From positions 25,752,236 through 25,816,235 of the forward strand of contig NC_080071.1 of the NCBI RefSeq assembly GCF_949987535.1: 64,000 bases of DNA, in the 5' to 3' direction. The translations under genes were made by a program, and so were the position numbers. Each line of letters starts with the position of its first letter. Within the stretch, counting starts at the first letter, position 1. The stretch comes from Balaenoptera acutorostrata (lineage: Eukaryota; Chordata; Mammalia; Artiodactyla; Balaenopteridae). Below the pieces are notes generated by a model. It was given only the letters and a program-made list of their open reading frames with translations, ran no database searches and was not told the origin of the DNA. This document shows positions 33,900 through 45,125 of the stretch, in pieces.

Positions 33900-34133
33900 T
33901 TTAATTTCAGCTCATCAAATTCCATGAAAACAACTTAATTAGAATTGTATTGAATCCATATATTTATACACATATATAAATTTAAGGATATTTTGACATC
34001 ATTAAGAATTATATATTCTCAATGATGACCACCAAATTATCTCTATTTAAATTTTCTATTACGTCCATAGTAAGATTTTGTATGTTTAGGCATAAAGTTC
34101 AGACACACCATTTTTAGATACATTTATATTCTT
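33900..34133 (-). mobile_element. Old L1M ORF2 fragment, left part
   Basis: The antisense old L1 motif 'attagaattgtattgaatccatat...aaggatattttgacatcattaagaattatatattctc' corresponds to the ORF2 reverse-transcriptase to C-terminal region. It is split by a SINE at 34134. Confidence 0.6.
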
Positions 34134-34435
34134 TTTTTTTTTTTTTTTTAAAGATTGATTGATTGATTGATTGCTATGTTGGGTCTTCGTTTCTGTGCTA
34201 GGGCTTTCTCTAGTTGCGGCAAGCGGGGGCCACTCTTCATCGCGGTGTGCGGGCCTCCCACTATCGTGGCCTCTCTTGTTGCGGAGCACAGGCTCCAGAC
34301 GCGCAGGCTCAGTAATTGTGGCCCACGGGCCCAGCTGCTCCATGGCATGTGGGAATCCTCCCAGACCAGGGCTCGAACCCGTGTCCCCTGCATTAGCAGG
34401 CAGATTCTCAACCACTGCGCCACCAGGGAAGCCCC
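34134..34435 (-). mobile_element. CHR-type SINE, full length
   Basis: A complete copy on the minus strand with its 5' end GGGCTTCCCTGGTGGCGCAG near 34434. The tail, on the element strand, carries CAAT repeats before poly-A (+ strand: poly-T then (GATT)n at 34155-34173). The target-site duplication TATATTCTT lies at 34125-34133 and 34436-34444. Confidence 0.97.
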
Positions 34436-34444
34436 TATATTCTT

Positions 34445-35110
34445 ATATTTAGGTACATTACTATATATTTTTAATTTAGATACATTATAAATAACTCACA
34501 GCCTTAAATAACTCACAGCCTTAATAATTGTCTAAAATCTTCATTTATGACTTGAATTTGTCAAATTTCTCTTTGTAATTATGTCACTTTTTTTAAACCT
34601 ATTTATAGGCTACATCATTAGGTGTATACAAAAATCATGATTTTGTACATCTTGGTGGGCTGGTCTTTTTGTTACTACTATTATTTTTTAAGTCTATTAA
34701 TGCATTTGCTTTGTTTTCTATTTTGTTATTTTTAATATTCCTTCATCAACTTTCTTTTAGTTATTGCTTTGCTGGTGTATAATCTTTTCTCCATTCTTAT
34801 TATTGGATTGGATTTTTAAACTCCAATCTGAGAGTTTCAGACATTTAATCAGTGAGTTTAAGCCATTTACATTTATTATGGTTGTTAAAATATTTGGACT
34901 GATTTTTATGTTCTTATTTTATATTTTCAGTTTACCATGCTTTCTTTTATTCCATAATTTTCTTCTTTCCTGTCTTCATTGGAAAAAAAAACATAGTTTC
35001 TCATTTTTTCCCCCCTGTGCATCCTTGGAAGCTATGAGTTTCATTTCTATTATTTCAGTTGTTACTCCTAAAATTTTAACACATAGGTAGAAAAAATTTT
35101 TTGAACCCTG
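34445..35110 (-). mobile_element. Old L1M ORF2 fragment, right part
   Basis: Antisense decayed ORF2: 'ttttgttactactattattttttaagtctattaatg', then 'agtttaagccatttacatttattatggttg' and 'ttattttatattttcagtttacc'. It is broken in all frames. The left border is uncertain because unique-looking sequence follows the SINE. Confidence 0.6.
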
Positions 35111-35659
35111 GTAGAAGGGTGACTTAGATTGCTTTATTGACTACAATATAGCTGAAAGACTTTTGTAAATTCCCTCTCCATTTAAAAGGAAAGTGTAATT
35201 TTTGTTTATAGAACATTCAACCTTCTATTAAATAAATTGCATTAATAAATAAAATTGTATGTTCACATGACATCAATGAGTTTTATATTAAAGGAGTTTA
35301 ATAAATTCAAATAAACTATGAAAGTGACCTAGATAAGAATAAATCAGAACCAATCATCAATATCCTCAATTTTAATTAATTAATTAATTAATTAATTAAT
35401 CCCAACATAGGTCATTTGGACTAATAAATCTAAATAGTATGCAATCTCTGGTCCATAATTAGTAAAATGTTTATACTATTTATCTTTTCTTAAATTTTTT
35501 TTTTTCAAATCTACTGGCATCAAGTTTAAATGAGCTTATGAAAAGACACAGATGGTTAGATACACCACCTATTTAGACAATTATTGTAGGGTGGTCTTAC
35601 ACCCAAACCATAATGCAAAATTTTTACATCCTCTGTGACAGAAGGTTCTTGTCCCCATT
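35111..35659. other. Unique AT-rich DNA with a (TTAA)n run
   Basis: No supported gene. A (TTAA)n simple repeat occupies 35371-35400. Confidence 0.5.
35371..35400 (+). repeat. (TTAA)n microsatellite
   Basis: About seven consecutive TTAA units. Confidence 0.9.
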
Positions 35660-36227
35660 GATGTATTTTATTTTATTTTATTGTTTATTGTTTAAAATTA
35701 AAGTATAGCTGATTTACAATATTGTGTTAGTTTCAGGTGTACAGCAAAATGATTCAGTCATATATATATATATCAGATTATTTTCCATTATAGGTTATTA
35801 CAAGTTACTGAATATAGTTAACTGTGTAAATCCTTGTTGTTTATCTATTTTGTGTATAGTAGTTTGTATCTGTTAATCCCATACTCCTAATTTATCTCTC
35901 CTCCCTCCATTTCCTCTTTAGTAATCATGTTTGTTTTCTATGTCTGTGAGTCTATTTCTGTTTTGTATACAGATTCATTTGTATTATTTTTTAGATTTCA
36001 CATATAAGTGATATCATACAATATTTGTCTTTCACTGACTTACTTAGTATGATATTCTCTAGGTCCATCCATGTTGCTGCCAATGGCAATATTTCATTTT
36101 TTATGGCTGAGTAATATTCCATTGTGTATATATACCACTTCTTCTTAAACCAATCCTCTGCTGATGGACATTTGGGTTGTTTCCATGTCTTGGCTATTGT
36201 AAATAGTGCTGCTATAAACATTTGGGT
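35660..36227 (-). mobile_element. Older L1, 3' end and ORF2 C-terminus
   Basis: On the minus strand the 3'UTR ends near 35700 ('cagcaaaatgattcagtcatatatatata' is antisense of an old L1 tail region). The ORF2 C-terminus is readable at 35991-36221 (...TWKQPKCPSAEDWFKKKWY...). It is interrupted at 36228-37246 by a younger L1 and a SINE, then continues from 37247 to about 37560. Confidence 0.9.
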
Positions 36228-36240
36228 GCATGTATCTTTT

Positions 36241-36925
36241 AGTTTTGTTTTTTTAATTTTTATTTTTTTAACATCTTTATTGGAGTATAATTGCTTTACA
36301 ATGGTGTGTTAGTTTCTGCTTTATAACAAAGTGAATCAGTTATACATATACATATGTCCCCATATCTCTTCCCTCTTGCATCTCCCTCCCTCCCACCCTC
36401 CCTATCCCACCCCTCTATGTGGTCACGAAGCACCGAGCTGATCTCCCTGTGCTATGCGGCTGCTTCCCACTAGCTATCTATTTTACGTTTAGTAGTGTAT
36501 ATATGTCCATGTCACTCTCTCACTTTGTCCCAGCTTACCCTTCCCCCTCCCCATATCCTCAAGTCCATTCTCTAGTAGGTCTGCATCTTTATTCCCATCT
36601 TGCCCCTAGGTTCTTCATGACCAGTTTTTTTTTTTTTTGAGATTCCATATATATGTGTTAGCATATGGTATTTGTTTTTCTCTTTCTGACTTACTTCACT
36701 CTGTATGACAGTCTCTCAGTCCATCCATCTCACTACAAATACCTCAGTTTCATTCCTTTTTATGGCTGAGTAATATTCCATTGTATATATGTGCCACATC
36801 TTCTTTATCCATTCATCTGTTGATGGACACTTAGGTTGCTTCCATGTCCTGGCTATTGTAAATAGAGCTGCAGCAAACATTTTGGTACATGACTCTTTTG
36901 AATTATGGTTTTCTCAGGGTATATG
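36241..36925 (-). mobile_element. Younger 5'-truncated L1 inserted into the older L1
   Basis: The minus strand carries the L1 3' end (poly-A side at 36241), the 3'UTR and the ORF2 C-terminus up to 'attatggttttctcagggtatatg'. It is 5'-truncated in the end of ORF2. Target-site copies GCATGTATCTTTT flank it at 36228-36240 and 36926-36938. Its 3'UTR is of the same type as the L1 stub at 26889. Confidence 0.93.
36382..36416 (-). other. G-rich, quadruplex-capable tract in L1 3'UTR
   Basis: Identical in layout to the tract at 27054-27088. Confidence 0.6.
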
Positions 36926-36938
36926 GCATGTATCTTTT

Positions 36939-37233
36939 TTTTTTAATTTTATTTATTTATTATTATTATTTTTTGGCTGTGTTGGGTCTTCGTTTCTGTG
37001 CGAGGGCTTTCTCTAGTTGCAGTGAGTGGGGCCACTCTTCATCGTGGCGCGTGGGCCTCTCACTGTCGCGGCCTCTCATTGTGGAGCACAGGCTCCAGAT
37101 GCGCAGGCTCAGTAGTTGTGGCCCACAGGCCCAGTTGCTCCGCGGCATGTGGGATCTTCCCAGACCAGGGCTCGAACCCGTGTCCCCTGCATTGGCAGGC
37201 AGATTCTCAACCACTGCATCACCAGGGAAGCCT
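36939..37233 (-). mobile_element. CHR-type SINE sharing its target site with the adjacent L1
   Basis: A full-length minus-strand copy with its 5' end near 37231 (GGCTTCCCTGGTGATGCAG) and its tail as T-rich (ATTT)n near 36940-36970. It is flanked by GCATGTATCTTTT at 36926-36938 and 37234-37246. The left copy is also the right flank of the younger L1. Confidence 0.96.
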
Positions 37234-37246
37234 GGCATGTATCTTT

Positions 37247-37560
37247 TTGAATTAGAGTTTCATCTTTTCTGAATATATGCCCAGGGAAGTGCTGGGTCAT
37301 ATAGTAGCTCTATTTTTAGTTTTTTAGGGAACCTCCGTACTATTTTCCATAGTGGCTGCACCAATTTACATTCCCACCAACAGTGTAGGATTCTTTTTTC
37401 TCCACATCCTCTCCAGAATTTATTATTTGTAGACCTTTTGATGATAGCCATTCTGACCCATGTGAGGTGATACCACATTGTGGTTTTTACTTGCATTTCA
37501 CTAAAAATTAGTGATGTTGAGCATCTTTTCATGTTCCTGTTGGCCATCTGTATGTCTTCT
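37247..37560 (-). mobile_element. Older L1, continuation of ORF2
   Basis: ORF2 resumes after the nested insertions. The minus strand reads the C-terminal cysteine region in 37260-37547 ([19 protein letters not shown]). The usual L between C and H is altered, giving [13 protein letters not shown]. No reverse-transcriptase domain is left. Confidence 0.88.
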
Positions 37561-40500
37561 TTGGAGCTTATTGATATATTTTATGATCAACTCATTTTAC
37601 TACCTCCCTCAATGTAACCTTTTATTTACCTACCACTGTACCATTTGAAAAAAATGGAGGGAATGGAACACTTTTGGCTTCTCATTTATCTCTAAAATTA
37701 ATTGTATCAATAAACACTTTTTATACTCAGGGCTTTGATGGCTTCTGAGGCTTACCTTAAAGCTTAAAATTAACATCAACTACAAACAAAGACAATGTAG
37801 TTAAATATAGTTAAAATGTAAAACCAGGCTTTTGTGGTCAATTTAACCTTAGAATTGTTCTATATTTAAGATCAAACTCAGTATATTATATACAAACATT
37901 TGAAAATTTGAAAAGACATTTATATTTTTCTGAAATTTAAAAAATCAATTCAACCATTAATTTATTCCAAATAGAGTTATATGATTATTATAAAACAAGG
38001 TATATTTTTCTATTACTTAAATTTTATTTTATTCTTAGGAAGTATAATGTCAGGCATAAACTAGGACTTTGGGTTGCATGTAATAAAAATCCAATCCATA
38101 CCTTGACTTAAGAAACAAGAGGAATTTATTTTAAGGATACCGTGATCTTCGCAAAACAAGGACAAGGTAACAACTGCATCCAGGGACATAAGTAGCATTA
38201 GGAGTCTCCCTTTATATCTACTTCCATTCTTCTTTGAACATCTTGTTTATTCTTTTCTTTCTCTTCTCAGACCAACTAGTGTTATTTTTCTGGTCTTCTA
38301 AGCAGAGAACATGGCTGTTGACTTCTCAGGAACTGTATATAGTACAGCATCAAATTCCTAGAGACAAGCTGATTTTACAGACATTTTCCTTTTTCTAAAT
38401 GCTATGAAATAGTCTGATAGGTTCAGCTTGGGTAAAGTACCTACTGCTGGCCAGTTGCTTGTAGCCAGGGGACAGTAGCTAAAGAAGGAACCGCAATTTG
38501 TCTTACTAGGATTAAGAGTCCTTCCTTGAACCTATCAACTGAGACCAGGAGTCATATGCCATCATACTACTAGGGCACTGTCTATTATATTCAGGTGACA
38601 GAAGGGGACATATGGGGCAATTTTTCAAAGGAAAGAAAATGCTTTCCCAACAAAATAGGAGGTGGACATGCTGGGTCAGTAAAGCCAATTTAGTAGCATC
38701 CATATGCATAAGCACTTAACAAAAGTGTTCTCCTTATGAACTTGTAAGAAAACACAAGGATGAGTCTTGTTTAACTTTTGAAAAATGACAATCTCATTTA
38801 AAATTTTTAAAGTGGACATTATTGATCCTATATACTTCTGATTTGAATGCCCTACTGTCATCTGCACAAGAAGCAGGTATTGCCTCCATTTTTCCGAAGA
38901 GTAAACTGATGTGACTTGCCACTCAGTGGATTTTTTGGGAACTTTTAGTTGCAAGTGATAGCCAACCCATTTCAAACTGGTTTAAGTAGAAAGGGAATTA
39001 AATACAGCCTCACTTTTTAACTTATTTAAATAGACATTTACCAGGAAATGGATTGGATTCAATGAGAATATTATATTGAATGCTTGACAACTGGGAGGTA
39101 GCAGTAGATATTGAGTTCACCATCCTGAGCTGAACAGAGTGACTGTGGGGTCCAGCCACAAATCTGAGTAAGGAAAAGCTATGAGAAGATTAAAAAAAGT
39201 ATAAATATCAGAATCTACACGTGCAGTTGAACTTCCTACTGAATCTGTCTCCTGCTTGCAGGAAATGATGAGAAACTAGTCAGTATCGATCATCAGGGAA
39301 ATTCAGTTCTCTGAACCTCCGTGAGGTTTTCAGCATTGAGATAGCATTCTTTTGGCATTACCTTTGTTTTTGCCTTGGCAATTCCTAGATAATGCAATGA
39401 AGTATTATCCTGAATGTTAAGGAGAGGGCTGGGCTCCACCTGACTCCTTTGAGAGTCCTCTGTGGCCATGGCACAGTCTACAGAGAGCAGTAAGACAATG
39501 AAAAAACTAATACTCTCCAAGCCCCGACATGATAAATTAAAAAAATAAAAACTTGTCAAACTTCGTACTAAAACTAATGATAATAATATGTGTCTGGAAA
39601 ATGGGTTAACATTGTTAATATAGAAGGAAGAAATTATTTCATCTCCTTTGTTCCTTTCTGGTTAGATTAAAACTTTGTAGAAATACTCCTTATAAATTTG
39701 ATTATACCCTGTGTTGGCCCCAGCCTTTAGTCCCTATTATGTCTGTGCAGCTAAGGACAGACAAAGAGATTAGGATCAAGGGTTCTCTGATATTGCAGAT
39801 CTATACTCTGAGTGACCATAAAATCGTGCTGCCAATAGCCTTTACTTTTACAGCTCTGCGGGGAGAGGAAGAAAACAAGATTAAGAGAATTGAGATGTTG
39901 TGATAGAGAGCATCTTAGGCTTTCCAAAAAGCCCATCAGTCTATAAAAGTAGAAATATACATATGTGTTCAGAACAAAACTGTTCTTGCCAACATCAATG
40001 AAAGGAGTTTTGAAGGGAGTGTACCTCAGCATTTAGCTAGATACAATTCAATCATTTCAGGTGCTGATTTGTAAACTAACAACTTAAAAAAAGCTCTTTG
40101 TTGTTTTACAAACGTGAAGTGGTGTGATTCCTTTGGGAATTCTGAACAAGCAAATATTTTTGTTAGACATGGCGGTGTTTTACAGGAATATGTTATTATC
40201 ATTGGTTTTAGTGCAAATCCTGAGAAGATGTTTTTACTTAGCATGTAAAGGGCTTGGCAAAGCATTCCATCTGGAGTACAGGAATCGGGCCTATTAATAT
40301 GAGAATTACATACAAATCCTCTAAGGTGTGGATGGGAGAATAAACCTCATACTGTGCATATGCAGCAGCTATATTAACATGATAGATTTTCAGTGCTCTA
40401 CAGGATCCATTACTGTGTTTTGGGCCAATAGTCCATGAATTTGAAGGATTTATACAATGGAGCATAACAGCTCTGTAGGTACAATTATGTCCCATCAGAT

Positions 40501-41721
40501 GAAAAAATGTCTTTTTAAAACCTTCCTATTAACCTGTTTGCTCCATAGACCATAATCCTTTGAAGGTTAAATTATATACAAAGCAAAATGGGCCAAATCA
40601 CCTCATTTTGCATTTTAAAATGTATTTATGGTGAAAAAGCTCTCCAAAATGGGAAAGTAGAAATTGTACCCAAGAGTACCATCAAATCAAGGTGATTTTT
40701 AAATGTGAGTAAAAGGCACTACTTCCAATTTCTGCTCAGGAGATAAATCTTGATAACCCAAAGATAACACACTCCTTTATGTACCATTTACATTCACAAT
40801 CATCTAAAAATAGATCAAACAATTGAATACAATCCGAGTAGTAAAATAACATGAGATAACAGCTCTCAAAGCATGGGCAGGCACAAAGAATCATGATGAA
40901 GCTGTAAGCTACCAGTTAAATGGAAAAACATTGTTAAAATCCTTTACATTGCCTGTATCTTGCCTATGCTTGGTACTTAGATGAGGAAAATTAGATCACA
41001 TGAATTTTGAATTATTGATATAATTTTATTCCTTTCACAAATATTGTTGAATCTAGTATTTTGTTCAATACATGCTAAGTATTTAATGCATTTTAATGAA
41101 TGAATCAACGGGGTCTAAATTATTAATTTAATGTCTCTCTCAGATAGTAGGAGTCTTCTGATAACACTGCCTTAAACCATAAAAGCAACTATAATGAGTT
41201 GCTGGAGACAAGTGCTTGATGATCAAGGCATTGTTATGCCCTTTATGGCGAACCACAAATCAGCCTCTCATCCCAACTACCTAGAACCAATCCTGATACA
41301 GAGGTGCTCTCATTTCAAAGTTAAGTACTGATGGTATAGTCCTGTTTAAGATTTGGAGTGTATAAGCTCAATTATTCAATTAAAAAATTTGAAAGAAGAA
41401 TAGTTACGTGGGTCAACGCAGAGAAAAGATTATTTGTTTCTTTCAATTGGGTACTTTGGTGAATGTCTTTCCACTATCATCCTTACATGCTGTTCTCCTT
41501 CTTCGTTTGAATTTCTGTTAGTGACATTCATTATTTTTCCATAAATTTTGGAAAAGTACTTTGAAATCTTTGGAGAAATGACAATATAAATCTAAAGACA
41601 AATTAAAAATAAACACACTATAAGTCTAAAGGGGAATAGAAAATAAACATCTGTGAACTCTCCCCAAGTCCTCTTCTCTTTAGCAAATACAGAAGTAGAA
41701 AGAATGGACAAGACAATAAAA
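37561..41721. other. Unique non-coding DNA
   Basis: No supported gene. Two short stretches resemble each other: about 38065-38125 ('gggttgcatgtaataaaaatccaatcc...aagaggaatttatttt') and 38945-39000 ('agttgcaagtgatagccaacccatttcaaactggtttaag'). They are probably ancient members of one repeat family that I cannot name. Confidence 0.45.
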
Positions 41722-41733
41722 TGTGACTAGCAA

Positions 41734-41855
41734 GGGACTTCCCTGGTGGTCCAGTAGTTAAGACTCCATGGGCACGGTTTTGATCTCTGGTTGGGGAAAT
41801 AAGGTCCCACGTGACATGTGGCATGGCCAAAAAACAACAACAACAACAAAAAAAG
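41734..41855 (+). mobile_element. Short tRNA-derived SINE (Bov-tA/ART2-like or early CHR)
   Basis: About 120 bp on the plus strand: GGGACTTCCCTGGTGGTCCAG, a tRNA-like head with 'ggttttgatctctggttgggg', then 'cccacgtgacatgtggcatggcc' and a (CAA)n tail. The target-site duplication TGTGACTAGCAA lies at 41722-41733 and 41856-41867. It lacks the long CHR body. Confidence 0.93.
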
Positions 41856-41867
41856 TGTGACTAGCAA

Positions 41868-43840
41868 AATTGTACCCTTTAATTAAAAAAAAAATCTCAG
41901 TTTTCTCATTCAAATGCATGAGTCTTCTATACCACACTGAGTCCCTATCAGCATGCAGTGTGGTAGTACACATTCTTACTATTTCATGGTGCAATTCTCC
42001 TTCAGATAGAGATCTGTGAATGGATTTAATTATAATACGGGTCCCTTTAATCTGTATGCTATGCCAGCTCATTTGTGAGCCTATGCATTATTAAGTATGT
42101 TGTGATAATTAGGAAGCCTACACTTTTAAAGTGATCCTTACCAAACCTAAATAAAAACAATCAGTGCACGTGCATTGTTTTTCTAGATAACTCTTCCCCC
42201 CAATAGTAGAGAGATTAAAATTGGAAAATTCCAAGTAATCTTTTCCTTCTCTCTTCCACACCTGCCATGAAAGAGGCCTATTTCCATTCAACTCAGCTCT
42301 TTCCTGTAAAGATATGTAGGAGCGAGAGGGGTAAATTGCTGTTGTAAAGAACTCCAAGACTGTTGGCTTTCTCTGTGTCCTCATTTTGGGCTGAAGGTCC
42401 CATATTACAACTTGGTAGGAATATGCTCTCAAACACGTTGCCTCCCTGGGCATTTATGTTCTGCTCTCAGGAAGCACATCTGAGGTGTGGATAGGCAAAT
42501 CTACATGGGTAAAATGCCTGCGGGGGTCTACTCTGATTCCCAAGCTGTTATTTGGCAGAATGTAGAGACTGAGGAAGGGAGCATGAAGCTTCCATAAAGA
42601 AGCCACACAAATTCCTTTTTTCTCTTTTATTTTGGAGGCCCATGGGAGTGTCTTCCAAATGGAAAGGGTAAAACTACACTGGGTATTATTCAAATCTCCT
42701 TCATGCCATTGGGGTAATGTTCTCATTTCCTCTACAAAGGTACCACTCATGTGATTAGGCAATGGGGTTTTGTTTTTATTTTTATTTTTGCATCCAGTTG
42801 TGAATGTTTGGCAATGGAAATGCCAATGGGCACAAATTCAGGAATATAAAATGTTATCTTTTTACATTAGGCCTGACACAGGGGAAAGCGTTTGCTGAAG
42901 GGGTTTTAGCTTATCTTATTCTTTTGTAGGTCACTAAAGGCAATACTTTTTTAATAGATTAATCTCCTGAATGTAGGAGTTTTGTATACTTCTTGTTACA
43001 AAATGTTTGCCATCTTACTTTTAAGACTCAAGTTTATTAAAGGGGAATGATATTGAGAGTTTGACACCCGAAAAATCTTTCAACTTTTGTATTCTAGACA
43101 TTCACGACTGTGACCTAATTTGAGCTCTGGGCACTAAACTAGCATATGGGTTGTGCATAGCACTGCAGAGGACAACATATTAGAGGGAAAGAGCTAACCT
43201 TCCTTCCCCACCTTTTCCCAGGCAAAATTATGCACTGGCCACACTACTACGCATTAGGTAAACCTAATGTTGCCCTTGATGGGATAAAGAATATCAGATT
43301 CATTAATATGGTAAATAATATAATCAATTGGGAACACAGTGTGTCAACCACGCATTAGAAACATTTGCTTTTAAAACCTCTCCCAGCAATTACCCAATTG
43401 GTATTTATAAATTACAATCACACACGCAGATCAAGGAAACTCACTGGAGCAATTACCTATGCATGAATGATTTCACTTTTCAGGACACTAGTAAAAGTAA
43501 GACATCAAATAAAACTAGTTTATCTTTCTCTGTAGCTTGGAGATTGAGAGCTAGTTCATGCTTGAAAACTGGCATTAGTGCACCAGGATAAGGTCATGTG
43601 CTAATTCCAGTAATTTACACTAAAAGAAAAGAAAAGGAAAGAAATAAAGGAAAGGATAGAAGAAGAATGAAAAATAGAACCACGAGAAGACAGCTAGCAT
43701 TAAATTAGCCTAGGAAACTTATAAGCAGACACCCCAAAATCTGCCTGCACTCTTCATAAATAGGTTGCAGAAATCATTGCCAGTTTAGCCTGCTTGGAAC
43801 TACTTTCCAAACCAGAGTTGGAAGACATGGTGTGTACGTC
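41868..43840. other. Unique non-coding DNA
   Basis: No supported gene. An A/G-rich run lies at about 43625-43680. The open frames on the minus strand at 41758-42762 have no recognisable protein content. Confidence 0.45.
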
Positions 43841-43854
43841 AAAAAGCTATTCCA

Positions 43855-44151
43855 GGGTTTCCCTGGTGGCGCAGTGGTTGAGAATCTGCCTGCCAATGCA
43901 GGGGACACGGGTTCGAGCCCTGGTCTGGGAAGATCCCACATGCCACGGAGCAACTAAGCCCGTGGGCCACAATTACTGAGCCTGCGTGTCTGGAGCCTGT
44001 GCTCCGCAACAAGAGAGGCCGCGACAGTGAGAGGCCCGCGCACTGCGATGAAGAGTGGCCCCCGCTTGCCGCAACTGGAGAAAGCCCTCGCACAGAAACG
44101 AAGACCCAACACAGCCATAAATAAATAAATAAATAAAATTAAAAAAAAAAA
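43855..44151 (+). mobile_element. CHR-type SINE, full length
   Basis: A complete plus-strand copy with the 5' end GGGTTTCCCTGGTGGCGCAG, a B box GGTTCGAGCCC, and an (AATA)n plus poly-A tail. The perfect target-site duplication AAAAAGCTATTCCA lies at 43841-43854 and 44152-44165. Confidence 0.97.
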
Positions 44152-44165
44152 AAAAAGCTATTCCA

Positions 44166-44737
44166 TATAAATATACAACATATAATTCCACTATTTCATA
44201 TAACAGGGATACCCCAAGCATCTTTAAGGTTTCAGACACAGCCTGGTTACCATGAAAGATCAATTTCCTCCTTTTCTTCAGGTTAAAGGGTGATGAGGTC
44301 TGGGGAGGAAGGAGGAGAAAGCAAGGGAGAGGTATTGAATCTTTTGGAAAAGTAGTGGTACAAATATCCTATAATGATCTGCCCAACTGTGTAATTCAAA
44401 TTCTCTGTGAAGCCTCCATGGGTATGATTGCAAATCGTTGTAAAGCATAAATGATTTTAAAATACATGATAATTTTGAAGCTGCAAGCCATCCGATAAAT
44501 ACCCCATGCAACTGATGTAGCTGGGTGATAATGAATGTTTTAAAAGAGAGATGTCACCACTTAATTGAATTCCCTACAAAGTCCTATCCTTACTACATTT
44601 TCTTTATGTTGTCTACTGCTTGACTTCCAGGCTATTTCTAAGGAGAAGCACAGTGGATCAAAATAGACTATGCAATGAGTTAGGCCACTCTAATGGCTCA
44701 TGTAGGTCCACACATGAACCAGTTGGCTGTGGGACAT
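44166..44737. other. Unique non-coding DNA
   Basis: No supported gene or repeat. Confidence 0.4.
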
Positions 44738-45125
44738 TTCTTCTGCTCACTCAACGCTTGCTCCAGCCATATTTGGGCTTCTTCAAACCTGGGAAGTTCA
44801 TGACCTCCTCTGGCCTTTGTTGTTGCTCCTTCCTCGGCCTAATATGCTCCCCTCATATTTCCTCATGGCTCATTCAGACCTCTTACTCAAATTCCACTTC
44901 CTGATGATCACTTCACACTTCTCTACCCCCTCATTACTCCATCCTCTTACCATGCTCTACGTTTCTGCATAGCACTTATTATCCTCTGAATTTATCATGT
45001 TCATTTATTTGTATACTAGAATATAATTTACATGAGAGCTGGAATTTTGTCTCCCCTATTCACTGTTTTCATCCCCAGGATCTGGCATATAGAAAGCATG
45101 CAATGTATAAATGGCAAATGAATGC
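44738..45125 (+). mobile_element. L2 LINE 3' end
   Basis: The plus strand follows the L2 consensus order: 'ctccagccatatttgggcttcttc', 'ctctggcctttgttgttgctccttcc', 'tcatggctcattcagacc', 'ctcaaattccacttcctgatgatcacttc', then 'catagcacttatta' and the terminal 'gatctggcatatag'. It is ancient and non-functional. Confidence 0.9.
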
